A stretch of DNA of 64,000 nucleotides, taken from NCBI GenBank assembly GCA_029465975.1, contig CM055749.1, forward strand, positions 15,314,470 to 15,378,469, read 5' to 3'. Shown piece after piece: positions 25,133-35,997 of the stretch. The notes under the pieces are model-generated. The model did not search any database and was not told where the DNA came from. It worked only from the letters and a program-made list of their open reading frames with translations. How positions within the stretch are numbered: the first letter of the stretch is position 1; each line of letters opens with the position of its first letter. The stretch is from Dallia pectoralis (Eukaryota; Chordata; Actinopteri; Esociformes; Umbridae). The translations under genes and the position numbers were made by a program.

Positions 25133-26590
25133 CACAGACGAGCCAAAGCATTATGACCAGGTCTGGGTTTATCAGATGGTAAGCGAACAATCAGTGCTCA
25201 TAGTCAACTTGTTGGATGCATGAGAAATGGGTTTGAGTTAAGACCTGAGTGACTTTGACATGGGCCATATTGTCACATACTTGAACAGTGCGAATAGAGC
25301 AAAAAACACAACACGAACAGTTTGACAAGAGAAAATATGTAGAGCAATATGTAACTGTATATACAGTTGTGCAAATAAGAGCAATGTCCACTTGTGGTAA
25401 TGTCTATCAATGTATATCGTATCAGAGCTGACAGTATCCTGGGGGGTTGCACTCTGTCTTTGTCCTTGACAGTGGGTGCAGAGTACCAGACGCAGATGGA
25501 GGTCAGGATGGACTCTTATGATCATGGAGGTTGGCAGTTTGTACTATTTGAGCTGCCACAGGCAGTACAGTCTTTGTTGTGCTTTCTTAGTGAGAGAGGT
25601 GATGTTCAGCGATGGTGTTGCCCAGGAAGTGAAATGACTTCACTGTGTTGATGGGGGAGCCCTCCAGGACAGTGGGACAAAGGTCAGCCAGGCTTCTCCT
25701 GAAGTCCACTCTAATTTCCACTGTCTTTAGAGCATTGAGCTCCAAGTTGTTGAGACTGCACCAGGACACTAGCTTGTTAATTTCCCCCTGTAGGTGGTCT
25801 CGTCCCCATCAGAGATAAGACCCATGAGGGTGGTGTCCTCTGTAAACTTGAAGTTTGACAGAGTGGTGACTGGATAGCATTGCCTCTCTTGAAAGAACTA
25901 TCAGACAATTGTCACAATACACTGATTTTATACACAAATAAACAAACAAACATGCGTAGCTTAGAATCGTGGCTGCCATCGATGACACCATCTTGGTTAG
26001 TTTCCTCAGACCAGTCAAAGTGCCCATGATTCAGTGTCAAAGGTGGCCATAACGTGCATGGAAGCGTCAGAACTTCAACTGAACCTTCCAGCAGTGAAAG
26101 AAAGTTCCTTGATCCGATGAGTTCATGTGCATCGTTTCCTCGTGGAAGTAATGGTACGAGGACACTCTGTGGGAAGATGACATTCCATTTTTAGGGTGAC
26201 TGATGCTCTGAGCAATGTTTTTTCTAGGAACCCCTGGGTCCAGTCCATTTATGTGGACACCAAATACACGTGTGCCACCTTGTTAAACATCATTGCTAGG
26301 TACGACTAGGTACATACTTTCATGGCACATGGAAAATGATAAAGAATTCAAGGTTTTGCCCTGGCCTCCAAACTCCCCAGATCTCAATCTGATTGAACAT
26401 CTGTAGTATGTGCTGGACAAACAAGTCTGATACACAGCAGCTCCACCTTGCAACTTATAGAACTTCAACTATCTGGTGCTAATGTCTTGGTGGCAGATAC
26501 CACTCTTGTAGATCCATGCCTCGCTGCCGAAACAGTGCCAACTGGAGGACCAACAGCTAATTAGGCAGGTGATCATATTGTTTGTTGCTT
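25133..26590 (+). mobile_element. Second Tc1-like element, split by a LINE
   Basis: Starts GACGAGCCAAAGCATTATGA and ends ACCAACAGCTAATTAGGCAG plus GTGATCATATTG, matching a common fish Tc1-type family. The 3' part (26090-26530) encodes decayed transposase, including the PDLNLIEH-type block near 26375-26400 (CCCCAGATCTCAATCTGATT). The left arm stops near 25270 and resumes near 25990, with LINE sequence between. Confidence 0.65.
25270..25990 (-). mobile_element. L2-like LINE fragment nested in Tc1-like element
   Basis: The minus strand reads SWCSLNNLELNALKTVEIRV, then DFRRSLADLCPTVLEGSPIN and VKSFHFLGNTI, a reverse-transcriptase thumb segment of the fish L2 type. Upstream on the same strand is TLMGLISDGDETTY. 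Truncated at both ends and therefore dead. Exact edges are uncertain by tens of bases. Confidence 0.65.
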
Positions 26591-29344
26591 ATTAGTGTAT
26601 ACCGGTATATGTTAAATGAAATGCCTGATGCGTGCTGGACGTTGTCACAACGTCATCAAATTCACGCTGTTGGCCTGTTATGTAATGAGTTGGGAGGGTA
26701 GAAAACACACCGTTGGTAAAAGTGCTAGCTAGCTAGCTTATAGCTTCTCTCGGGTTGATTTAACGTTTTAATACACTCTTAGTCAACATGAGATTTTTCC
26801 ATAGCAAATAATGCAAACAGACAGAGAGCGGGTGAGTAAGGAAGCCATCTGTGTCTGTCAAGGCATTTCCATCTTTATCAGCAGAATCATGTGTGACACC
26901 ATCATTATCATCATTAGTCAAGGTACATGTACATTTTAAATATATTACTGGGCAAATGTGTAGCATAGTTGGTTCACTGACTTACCTTGTATGGCTCTCA
27001 GAGCTAGTGTTCTGCCTTTAGCTAGTGGCCTACTGCTGTCTTGATTTAGGACAACCAATGTTTGATGCCTGGTTTATATTACAGGCATGTATGGTATAGT
27101 TTTAGGTGATTAATACAAATATTTGGACAGATGATAATTTTGATATTACCATGCAATCAGAACATAGTGAAAAGTAGTGTATTTTTGTAATGCATAGAAC
27201 GTTTGTTATGTCCCAAAGTTATATGTTCACTGCAATTTTTGTTTATTGGCTGTCTTTGTTGTAACATTGCAGGGTGTGTTCTCCTTAGGCCAAATCTGTT
27301 TGCAACAAAGACTAGCTTCTCCGGTGAAAAGAGTTAGGAAGGTTTCTCCCGATTGCTTAACATCTCCAATAGAAACACTAGGTTTTCGGGAAATGGAAAG
27401 TTTTGCAATAGTAACAGCAGGAGAACAGGTTAGCAGTGATCCAGCTGTGGCAAGATCCTTACCTGCATGTGATGATGGCTATATGAAACAGTAAATATAT
27501 CTGTATATATGTTGTATGTATGGATATCTATTTTTGGTTTACCAAAAAATGAAATGTAGTTCTGTGGAAATTGTTTTGAATAATTCAGGAAATTGTCGAT
27601 TTTTGCAGTTTTACACATAATATATAAACCATGTAGCTGTTTTATTGTGTAACTATATGCATGTACAATATTGTAGATACATGTGTTGCCTGTCAAAAAA
27701 TATATTATATTTTAGGATATGTTTTGTCTTGCTATAATAAGCAATGTTAGGAATCTTGCACAATTTATTTTTTTATTTATTTAAAATGTGTGCTTAAATT
27801 CCACTTAGAACTGTGGTGCCAAAATGTTCACCAAAGGCTTATATTTCCCTATTGACCACATGTTTCCCCTACAGTCAGCATTTCACTTTTCACCCCACCC
27901 CTTAATCATAGAAAACAATGACATACAAAATAATATATATTGGTTCACAGTAAATTACATGTGACAACTTTCAGAATTCCTCACTAAAATCTTCCCCCCT
28001 ACCTACATTCAGATAGTACTAACAAAACAAATAAAGGCTACTTGTAGCATTTTATTTAGGGGGGGGGGGCTGTCAATAACCGTTTGATGTCATATTTCTA
28101 TTGTATAGTGCTGACAAATCAAAGACATTTTGTATTAATCTTATTTTTGCCTAATTTTAATTATTTTCCAAAATATTTTTCATTACCTGTTAATCACCTT
28201 ATTGTGTAAGATGACATTTATATAAATATTAAAGATTTACGTTTTGCTTCAACTCTAAACATTGTATTGAAATGGTACTTATATTTGAAGTAAAAGCTAA
28301 TCTTTGTTGTTAAATTATTTGTTGTTTTTTATGCATATCATCCAAGAATTTATATTGATATAGGGTGTTTTTATGTTTTTTTCCTCTTGTCTAAAATCCC
28401 ACCATGGTGTGCCTTACAAAGCGTATCTCGTATTGTCTGTAGGACTTATCTATACGTATATTAGGCGTTAGCATTTGAGCTGCTTTGAATAAACTACTAC
28501 ATTTGTGTCTTCAAAACAAACATTTCCTTACCACTTTAGCAACTTGACCTTGGTTCTGTGTTCTTCTTTTTGCAGATTCAATGTCCTTGCTTAGCTAAAA
28601 AGGCAAACAAAGTAATAATGTACAGCTATTGTAGGCCAAACTAATATAAATCTTTAGGTTACTCATTCTTAGAACACACCAAATGAAGTATTAAAATGGG
28701 GAGCGACAAACCTGTATTTGTCCAATGTGAAACTTTTTGCTAAATGTTTTGCCAATGCTTTGTTTGGCTTGTTTCCTTGAGTGCATCCTTGCTAAACATT
28801 TAGCCATATTTTGGGCCAATTTACTCATCCTGCAATTCTAATGACAACTAACATTGAGGTAGATCGATGTCACCTAGCTAGAGCCTTAAGTCTCTCCAAC
28901 TATTGTTTGACTTTATCGCCCACTGTCTTCCAAAAAAGGAATGGGAAATCACTTAAGACCAATTGGACAATGTAACCGGAAGAATTACAGGGAACATGTG
29001 TTCAGGCCCCAGGGGTGCATTTTATTTGCATAAGCAGAAGGTTGAGGGGAAGAGGTAGGAGGAAAATCCAAACAGGACAACCCCTTTTAGGGGAGGCAGC
29101 TAAGCTTTTGGGGTGGCATCCTGATGGGGTTTTGGGAGGAATATGTGCTGGCAATTGTACCTTGAGTGACCACTGTCTCCGTGTGGTTCTCTTCACCTGG
29201 TGCGATATTGAAGATTCAGCCTTCTGAAACTCGTAAGTATATTCTTGTTCTGTGAGATGAAGGTTATTCTATGCAAGAAAATACCAACATATTTTTTGTC
29301 TGGAGGACATAAGAACAAATAAAGCCCATGCTAATTCTGTTTTG
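26590..29344. other. Intergenic stretch between cdyl2 and cmc2
   Basis: No exon recognised on either strand. AT-rich with a ten-base G run at 28061-28070. Open frames of 82-88 codons at 27246-27696 and 70 codons at 29015-29227 have no recognisable domain. Confidence 0.45.
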
Positions 29345-29350
29345 GTACAC

Positions 29351-29356
29351 TTTATT
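29351..29356 (-). terminator. Probable cmc2 polyadenylation signal
   Basis: TTTATT on the plus strand gives AATAAA on the minus strand about 290 nt past the cmc2 stop codon. It is the first canonical signal I noticed downstream; use is inferred. Confidence 0.4.
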
Positions 29357-29644
29357 ACAAAACTTCTGTGTTTGTTTATCATTGCTATTTCCCAGTCAGA
29401 TTATATAATCATTTATTAAATTCCAGGGTCTGGGGATGATCACAGGACCTTCCTCTCTGTCATCTGACAAAAACCACTACACCCAAAACTGGTCAACACA
29501 TGAGACAGAAACACATTTTAGAGTCTTCTTGTTGTAGGCTGTCCAGGCATTGGGATACGGTTCTCATGATACCTTGACTGACCTCTAGTTTCCCTGACCC
29601 TATACTTGGGGCACATTGCTCCATGGTTAAGCCAGTTGTGCAAC

Positions 29645-29728
29645 TCAGTAGTCCTCTTTAAGGCCATCTTTTATTCTCTGTTTCATCATTTCAGCATGTT
29701 GTTTGCTCTTCTCCCTTTTTGCAATTCG
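29645..29728 (-). CDS. cmc2: cmc2 last coding exon
   Basis: Begins after ATCAACAG and reads RIAKREKSKQHAEMMKQRIK then DGLKEDY and TGA, 27 residues. Lys/Arg-rich helical tail typical of the family; less conserved than the CX9C core. Confidence 0.88.
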   Translation of the reverse strand, partial: RIAKREKSKQHAEMMKQRIKDGLKEDY

Positions 29729-32700
29729 CTGTTGATCAGAAAGAGAAACGCATTATTGACCACATAAGTGCTACCATCAATGAAATATGACAATTTGATA
29801 CAATATCCGCCAGTTCTCACCTCATCCTTCAAACAAACCCTCATGGACCGGTCCACATCATTACAGTGGCCAAAGAACTTTAATACATTGTGCTGAGTGT
29901 GGGACAAAAATGGCATGTTTTGTCAGTGTAGTTATACTTATATAATGATGTCACACAGCTACAACATAATACACAAATGGTTATTTTACAGTCATTTGCT
30001 CTAATTTTTTACAATGTAATCTTCTGTACTCCATAATAGCAAAAAGATGCTGCTGAAATCACAAAGAAATAACAACATTGATCATATGTCCCGTGAAAAC
30101 TATGATAAAAAAGGTGTCTCTTAAGACTTTGATTCCTTGATTACAAAAATAAACTGGAAAAAGGCAATATATTTGTTGTGACTGTTTGAAACATGACCTT
30201 AAGTAGGGTTTTGGGCCAATCAGTTGATTCTCATGTGTTTCCTTAAGGAGTTGTTCTGGAGGACAACCATAGTAGTGAAGACTACGTTGTTTGGAATGAC
30301 ATGTAAACGGTATGCTCTGTCGGTTGTCTGGTCTTGTTAGAGATTGATACAGAAAAGAGCTGTATCTTGTAATTTAGTTGTGTCTTCTAATAACCTAACC
30401 ACTGATGGAGGTTGCAACACATTTAGAAGATTTTTTTTATGTCATTATGTTCTGTTTTTCTGTTCTTCTTACACTATTTTTCTGGTACCCATTATATGCC
30501 AGACTTTTACTGTAATAAAAGTGTACAGCAATAGAGCAGATCTTTTGTTTGTAAGCATGTTTCATGCTGATGTTTGTTTATATACGGCTTCTATATAAGG
30601 ATGCCAACTAAATGCTCAAGGTGAAAGACTCCTGGTCAGCTTCAATTTATTGCAATATAGGTATGCACTTTAGTTCTTTTATGTTAAAACTGCCTGTTTT
30701 AAAAAGTACAACACTATACTAGGAGGTATTTTGCCAGATGATGCAACGTCTCCGGTTACGTATGTAACCTTAGTTCCCTGAGGGGAACGAGACGCTGCGT
30801 GAAAACGCTATGGGAACGCTCTGCGTGAGTGCGTCATGAAGCACATGTGTAATCAGTCCAATGGCGTGACGGAACGTCACAGACGGGTGACGTCGCGACC
30901 AGGAAGTCATAAAAGCACCCCTAATTACCGGCACCTTCAGTTTCTGATGGGCTGAAGCAAGTGCCAAGGGCATGCTGGGAGTATGGCACAGACACGCAGC
31001 GTCTCGTTCCCCTCAGGGAACTAAGGTTACATACGTAACCGGAGACGTTCCCTATCAGGGAACTTCGAGCTGCGTGAAAACGCTATGGGAACGCCACTAC
31101 CCACTTCGCCATACGAGCAAGTGTCCGCCATGTGAAGTCAGAGCGCACATTCGGACGAAAGCCCCTGGCGTGGAGCTAAAGTCAAGCTGGTAAAATCTCA
31201 CGAACGTGTGCGGTGAGGACCAGCCTGCCGTAACACGGACGTCATGTAGAGACACTTTACCTGACAAAAGGGCTTTTGAAGCCGCCATACTCCTGGTCGA
31301 GTGGGCTCGAACAGCCAAGGGTGAAGGCTGACTAGCCGACTCGTAAGCAAGTGAGATGGCCTCAACCACCCACTTGCTTATCCTCTGCTTAGACACAGGA
31401 CCCCCTCTCTTGGGTGGTCCAAAGCACACGAACAGCTGTTCGGACAGCCTCCACAGGGAAGTTCTGTGGACGTAGGCGTCTAAGGCCCTCACCGGGCAGA
31501 GGAGGTTATGCTTCTTCTGGTCCGACGTAAAAAAAGGAGGAGGGCAGAAGGCTTGCAGCACAATAGGCCCAACGATGTTAGTTGGGACCTTGGGGACATA
31601 CCCGGGTGAAGGTAGTAGAAACGCCTTGACCATCCCGGGTGAGAAGTCCAAGCAAGAGGGCGCCACCGACAGCGCTTGCATATCACCAATCCTCTTCAGA
31701 GAAGAGATGGCAAGTAAGAAGACCGTCTTGAGGGTCACGAACTTGTCAGGGACCTCCTCAATGGGCTCAAACGGAGCACGGGAGAGGCCTTCTAGTACAA
31801 TAGCCAGGTCCCAGGATGGCACCCTCATGCCGGCTGCTGGCCTCAGCCTCCGGGCGCCACGAAGGAAGCGTGATACCAGTGGGTGTCTCCCCAGAGAAAC
31901 CCCATTTAGAGGGACATGGCATGCGGACAAAGCCCCCACATACAGTGTGGATGGGGATAGACCTGTAGAGAAGCGATGCTGCAGGAACTCCAGTACTGCA
32001 AACACTGGGCAGTTAACTGGCTCCACCTGCCGTTCTCTACACCACGAGGTGAACAGTTTCCACCTGGCGGCATACGCCTTCCTTGTGGCTGGAGCTCTGG
32101 AGTGAAGGATGGTCTCAACGACCTCAGTCGAGAGACCTGAATCTAAGAGGCGGGCCCCCTCAGAGGCCAGGCCCATAGTTTCCACAGCTCCGGGCGGGGG
32201 TGAAGGATGACCCCATGCGCCTGGGAAAGCAGGTCACTCCTGACCCACTGGGGCTGGATGAGTCAGCGAAAACCACAGAGGACAGTGTGACGTCTCTCTG
32301 GGAGAACCCCTTGGTTCTGAGCCACCACTGTAACGGTCTCATGAACAGCAGGCCGCAAGGAATAACGTTGGACGCTGCTGCCAGCAGACCCAACAGTCTC
32401 TGAAACTGTTTCACAGTGAGTGACTGGCCTAGCCTCACCTGCTCGACGGCAGCAAGGATTGACGCCACACGTGCAGGAGACAGATGTGCCCGCATCGTGG
32501 TCGAATCCCAGACTACGCCCAGGAAAGTGGTCACCTGTACCGGCGACAGCACACTCTTCCCAGCATTGAGCCTCAACCCCAGTTTGTTGATGTGAGCCAG
32601 AACGACATCTCGATGCCGAACCGCTAGATGCTCCGACGGAGCCAGAATCAACCAATCGTCGATGTAATTGAGGATGCGTATGCCCTGGAGGCGCAACGGC

Positions 32701-35596
32701 GCCAGGGCAGCATCTATACATCTCGTGAACGTACGGGGAGAGAGTGCTAGGCCAAACGGAAGAACCCGATACTGGTACGCTTCGCCCCCAAAAGCGAACC
32801 TCGGGAACTTCCTGTGTTGTGGAAGGATGGAGATGTGGAAATAGGCGTCCTTCAGATCTATCGTGACAAACCAGTCCTCGGACCTGATCTGTGATACGAT
32901 CTGTTTGAGAGTGAGCATTTTGAAGCTGAGTCTCCCGACCGTCTGATTCAACAGACGTAGGTCTAAAATAGGACGCAACCCCCCATCCTTCTTGGGAACA
33001 ACGAAGTACCGGCTGTACCAGCCCGACTCCCTGCTGAGAGGAAGAACTCGTTCTATAGCCCCTTTTAGCAGGAGAGTCTGTACCTCCTGCTCCAGTACCA
33101 GAGCCTGCTCTGGGCCCACCACTGTGGGCAGGACCCCATTGAAACGAGGCGGATGCGTCCTGAATTGGATGGCATACCCGCTCTCGATTATCCGCAGGAC
33201 CCACTGAGATATATTCGGCAGGGTCTTCCACTCTGCCAGAAAATCTACTAGGGGTACCAGCCTCTCGAGGCTGGACCTGGAGTTACAGGTACTGCAGACA
33301 CAGTGCCCTGTAACAGCGCACTGGCAGGGAACAACTGGTCCGACAGTTCTGGGCCCCTCGGAGGAGGAGGCGAGCGCCCCTCGGGAAAACGCTCGCCCAG
33401 GCCACCCCGCTGAGGGCACCAGGAGGAGCTCACTACTCCCCTGGTGGGGACCACCCCCAGCAGTTTGACCCCCCTGTCAGGGTCTCTTAGACAAAGCCTT
33501 CTTGGGTGTAGCGACAGGCCTCGGAACTGTCCTACCCCTCGAAGGCCCCGCCTGTGAGCGTCGCCCCCCCGGCCCGCTCATCGTGTGGGGGCGCCCGAGT
33601 AGCGACACTCACTCTCTGCTGCGCCCGGTGTGCCGTGCTCGGCGCCGGGCGGGGCTGCCCCCGTCCGACAGCCCCCGCGACACGGCTACGACGGGGGAGA
33701 AATTTCTGGAAGGCAGCCGCCTGCCTTCTCTCCTCCTGAAACCTCTCGACGACCGAGCCAATAGCAGGGCGAAAGAGGCCGTCGGGGGAAAGAGGCGCGT
33801 CCAGAAGGAAGGCTTTCTCCCTATCTCTCATATCAGAGAGGCTTAGCCAGAGATGCCTCTCCGTAGCCACCAAGGCTGCCAAAGCACGGTCCACTGATTT
33901 GGCCGTCTCCTTAGTGGCACGAAGAGACAAATCCGCCGCCTGACGAAGTTCTCGAACCTCATCAGGACTTACAGTCTCCCCCTGAGCCCCGTCGCTAAGC
34001 AGCTCTGCCTGATATGCCTGTAGAATAGACATAGTATGCAGGCAGGAAGCTGCCTGACCCGCCGAAGTAGTCTTCAACGCCTTGGAGGGCAATGCCGGTG
34101 TCCTCAGAGACGATGCCGCGGGAGATAAATGGCTAGCCAGTATCTCCTCCGCGACCGGCATCGGTCCGTACCACTGAACATTAGCCTCGGCAACATTAGA
34201 GTACATATGAGTCCGCGGATTAAACACCCGGGACGACACCGGCTTCTTCCAGGACCTCGACACCTCAGCGTGGAGGTCCGGGAAGAAAGGCAAACACCGG
34301 CGAGGAGGTAAAGCACGGGAGGGCAAGAATCGTTCATTCAACTTACTGGTTGAAGCAGACTCCTGCCTGTCAGCCGGCCACTCGATGTTGAGCTTTCCCA
34401 CAGCTCGGGTGAGTACCTCCAGCAGCTCCTCGTTCGCGGGTGACTGAACCAACAATTCAGCCTCCGCCTCGAGGTTTTCAACCTCCATTTCCTCAGAACT
34501 GGACGGCTGAGAAAAAGGTGCCTCACCCAGGGCGGAAGAAACCCGCCCGCGGGTGCTTCCGAACCCCGAGCTGAGGCACTGGCTCTAGCAGACGAGGACC
34601 GAGAAAATGCAGAAGCCGTCTCGGAACCGCATGCTAGATCCGCTTGCGAACCCCACGACGTCAGTCGGCGCCGTGCCTCGGCAGCGGCAGGACCTGAACC
34701 GCGGGGAACGCGAACCGAGCCGCTTTCCTGAAAAAGCGCCAGGCGAGAGCGCAGAGTACGAATGGCGAGACGGTCGCAATGCTTACAGCTAGCCTCTTCC
34801 AAGGCTAGCCGAGCATGCTCCTCTCCCAAACAAACTACGCACAGAACATGTGTGTCCCGGCCCGTGAGAAAGCGGTTGCAGGGAGAAGCACACTGTCTGA
34901 AACGCCGCTCGGTTGCCATAATCGCGGTGAGCTCTTGTACATAAATGCAAAGAAAATTTCTGAATTAACAACGTAATTGCAGAAACCCGCTGAAGCAACA
35001 AAAAACTGAAGGTGCCGGTAATTAGGGGTGCTTTTATGACTTCCTGGTCGCGATGTCACCCGTCTGTGACGTTCCGTCACGCCATTGGACTGATTACACA
35101 TGTGCTTCATGACGCACTCACGCAGAGCGTTTTCACGCAGCTCGAAGTTCCCTGATAGGGAACCCATGATCTAGAGGTTGCTTTTCCTTATCAGCTTCAT
35201 AGACATTTTTCCTGCATACACATATCATATAAAAATAATTTCTAACCCATTCAAGTTATTAGCTTTTTGAACATATAGATTTGGTACCCTTTCTGTTTTA
35301 CAGCATGTATACATAATCACATTGTGTTGGAAAAGTGTTATTAATGTTTGAAGTGTGATTTCAGGATTGTTTTCTAAAGACCATTTGTTTGAAGACCCCC
35401 ATAATGTTTTGTTTACCTTTCACATCTGTATATTCTGTATATACAGTATGCGGCCCAACAGTCCGAACATATTTCATCTAACTGCTCAGATACACTGTCT
35501 TTCATTTGATCTTACCTCTGTGTGACATTGCTTCAGTAGGTTAATAAGTATGTTGCACTCATCCGTGTGCAGGTGAGGCGACAGATCAGGGTGCAT
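29645..35596 (-). CDS. cmc2: C-x9-C motif containing 2, complete spliced gene
   Basis: Three coding exons on the minus strand (35516-35596, 29821-29892, 29645-29728) join in phase to 78 residues; I recall human CMC2 as 79. The protein has the twin CX9C signature: C14 and C24 separated by nine residues (NILINLLKQ), and C37 and C47 separated by nine (NDVDRSMRV). Such proteins are imported into the mitochondrial intermembrane space by the Mia40 disulfide relay. CMC2 supports cytochrome c oxidase assembly. The exons were found by matching the family and checked by splice sites: GTAAGA, GTGAGA donors and CAG acceptors. The 5.6-kb intron between exons 1 and 2 contains a DIRS-type retrotransposon. 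The C-terminal basic tail differs from human but keeps its length. The gene is head to head with cenpn. Confidence 0.93.
29821..29892 (-). CDS. cmc2: cmc2 middle coding exon, second CX9C pair
   Basis: Twenty-four codons, HNVLKFFGHCNDVDRSMRVC then LKDE, flanked by ACTCAG and GTGAGA. FFGHCNDVDR is almost identical to human CMC2 as I recall it, and the second CX9C pair lies wholly inside this exon. Confidence 0.94.
29893..30744 (-). other. cmc2 intron 1, left part
   Basis: Unique AT-rich sequence up to the DIRS element. Nothing else seen. Confidence 0.5.
30995..31075. repeat. DIRS internal complementary region
   Basis: CGTCTCGTTCCCCTCAGGGA through GTAACCGGAGAC is the reverse complement of the left terminus (30745-30796). 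It runs directly into GTTCCCTATCAGGGAACTTC, the reverse complement of the right terminus (ending 35163). The join shares GTT. It serves as the bridge template for circularisation in the DIRS replication model. Confidence 0.88.
31097..32185 (-). CDS. DIRS tyrosine recombinase, intact
   Basis: Frame of 362 codons. The N-terminal part resembles a core-binding domain (RKAYAARWKLFTSWCRE). The catalytic residues can be placed: R165 in SLKRIGDMQAL, H295 and R298 in HSTRSMAASK, and the nucleophile Y332 in FVRFYQLD, with a GW pair before it at 321-322. Such enzymes integrate the circular DNA copy without target duplication, which fits the absence of a duplication here. It overlaps the reverse transcriptase frame by 26 nt, as is usual in DIRS elements. 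All catalytic residues are present, so activity is possible. The start codon is uncertain. Confidence 0.9.
   Translation of the reverse strand: METMGLASEGARLLDSGLSTEVVETILHSRAPATRKAYAARWKLFTSWCRERQVEPVNCPVFAVLEFLQHRFSTGLSPSTLYVGALSACHVPLNGVSLGRHPLVSRFLRGARRLRPAAGMRVPSWDLAIVLEGLSRAPFEPIEEVPDKFVTLKTVFLLAISSLKRIGDMQALSVAPSCLDFSPGMVKAFLLPSPGYVPKVPTNIVGPIVLQAFCPPPFFTSDQKKHNLLCPVRALDAYVHRTSLWRLSEQLFVCFGPPKRGGPVSKQRISKWVVEAISLAYESASQPSPLAVRAHSTRSMAASKALLSGKVSLHDVRVTAGWSSPHTFVRFYQLDFSSTPGAFVRMCALTSHGGHLLVWRSG
32160..33419 (-). CDS. DIRS reverse transcriptase, RNase H deleted
   Basis: Frame of 419 codons with ordered reverse-transcriptase blocks: VPKKDGGLRPILDLRLLNQ (about 141-159), FVTIDLKDAYFHISI (184-198), the YQYRVLPFGLALSPRTF block (216-231) and the catalytic NYIDDWLILA with YIDD at 252-255. 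After residue about 380 only the first RNase H motif is suggested (FADSSSPSGSGV). It then ends out of frame, running into the recombinase. Family members normally continue into RNase H and a DAM-like methyltransferase, so about 1-1.5 kb is missing by inference. Confidence 0.87.
   Translation of the reverse strand: MPSAGWPGRAFSRGALASSSEGPRTVGPVVPCQCAVTGHCVCSTCNSRSSLERLVPLVDFLAEWKTLPNISQWVLRIIESGYAIQFRTHPPRFNGVLPTVVGPEQALVLEQEVQTLLLKGAIERVLPLSRESGWYSRYFVVPKKDGGLRPILDLRLLNQTVGRLSFKMLTLKQIVSQIRSEDWFVTIDLKDAYFHISILPQHRKFPRFAFGGEAYQYRVLPFGLALSPRTFTRCIDAALAPLRLQGIRILNYIDDWLILAPSEHLAVRHRDVVLAHINKLGLRLNAGKSVLSPVQVTTFLGVVWDSTTMRAHLSPARVASILAAVEQVRLGQSLTVKQFQRLLGLLAAASNVIPCGLLFMRPLQWWLRTKGFSQRDVTLSSVVFADSSSPSGSGVTCFPRRMGSSFTPARSCGNYGPGL
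33532..34488 (-). CDS. DIRS gag-like protein, main frame
   Basis: Frame of 318 codons, rich in Ala/Leu/Arg helices, including RVFNPRTHMYSNVAEANVQW and LWLSLSDMRDREKAFLLDAP, blocks I associate with fish DIRS gag. It ends in an Arg/Pro-rich basic tail suited to nucleic-acid binding. The natural start is upstream in another frame, so this copy carries a frameshift near 34500. Confidence 0.7.
   Translation of the reverse strand: MEVENLEAEAELLVQSPANEELLEVLTRAVGKLNIEWPADRQESASTSKLNERFLPSRALPPRRCLPFFPDLHAEVSRSWKKPVSSRVFNPRTHMYSNVAEANVQWYGPMPVAEEILASHLSPAASSLRTPALPSKALKTTSAGQAASCLHTMSILQAYQAELLSDGAQGETVSPDEVRELRQAADLSLRATKETAKSVDRALAALVATERHLWLSLSDMRDREKAFLLDAPLSPDGLFRPAIGSVVERFQEERRQAAAFQKFLPRRSRVAGAVGRGQPRPAPSTAHRAQQRVSVATRAPPHDERAGGATLTGGAFEG
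34338..34919 (-). pseudogene. DIRS gag-like N-terminal piece
   Basis: Begins MATERRFRQCASPCNRFL and contains a Cys/His cluster (CVVCLGEEHARLAL then CKHCDRLA) that looks like a zinc-binding N-terminal module. It overlaps the main gag frame out of phase. The Ser/Ala/Arg stretch after residue 90 is low complexity. Confidence 0.6.
35516..35596 (-). CDS. cmc2: cmc2 first coding exon, first CX9C pair
   Basis: Starts at ATG (complement of 35594-35596) and reads MHPDLSPHLHTDECNILINL then LKQCHTE, ending before GTAAGA. The MHPDLSPHLHT start is near identical to human CMC2, fixing the initiation codon. Only 350 nt from the DIRS right end. Confidence 0.95.
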
Positions 35597-35619
35597 TCTG
35601 GGTTAAAGGCTTACAACTC

Positions 35620-35995
35620 CAACAATTCTGAAGAAAAAAATAACATAAATCAAAGCTGCAAGCGTCATTGAGCGGGTTTTGGCAAACACAACTTATTAGC
35701 CTTAGTGCAGCTTTTGATCAAATGCAAAAACACATATGAACAATATGGCCACAACGGGACCAAATGTGACAATGATTATTTGTTTTACAAAATGTGAACT
35801 CCATGGGTCCCAATCACAAAATTGTATCATATTTACCTACTTTGACTCAACTCATATAGAGTGAGCAATTAAAGCTCGCAAACATTACATGAAGATCGGT
35901 CATTTGGGGCGGAGAATAGCGTTTGAAGCGTGTTTACATAATAAGCATGACACAAAGTGCAATATGGCTGAGTTAATGGGTTCCATTGGTAAAAA
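35620..35995. other. Unassigned sequence upstream of cmc2 exon 1
   Basis: The motif AAGCTGCAAGCGTCATTGAG and the following stretch look like a dispersed fish repeat, but I cannot name the family. No coding potential. Confidence 0.3.
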
Positions 35996-35997
35996 CC

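Larger units (their letters stand above)
30745..35163 (-). mobile_element. DIRS-type tyrosine-recombinase retrotransposon
   Basis: On the minus strand the order is gag-like frame, reverse transcriptase, tyrosine recombinase. The ends are inverted copies over about 160 bp (30800-30955 versus 34985-35140, for example CATGAAGCACATGTGTAATC and its complement). Next to the recombinase is an internal complementary region at 30995-31075 that contains the reverse complement of both outer ends joined at AAC/GTT. The outer ends begin AAC at 30745 and finish AAC at 35163. These are the defining DIRS features and imply a circular intermediate. The element lies in cmc2 intron 1, same strand as the gene. 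Gag is frameshifted, and the RNase H and methyltransferase parts usual in DIRS appear deleted, so it is probably not autonomous. Confidence 0.92.
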
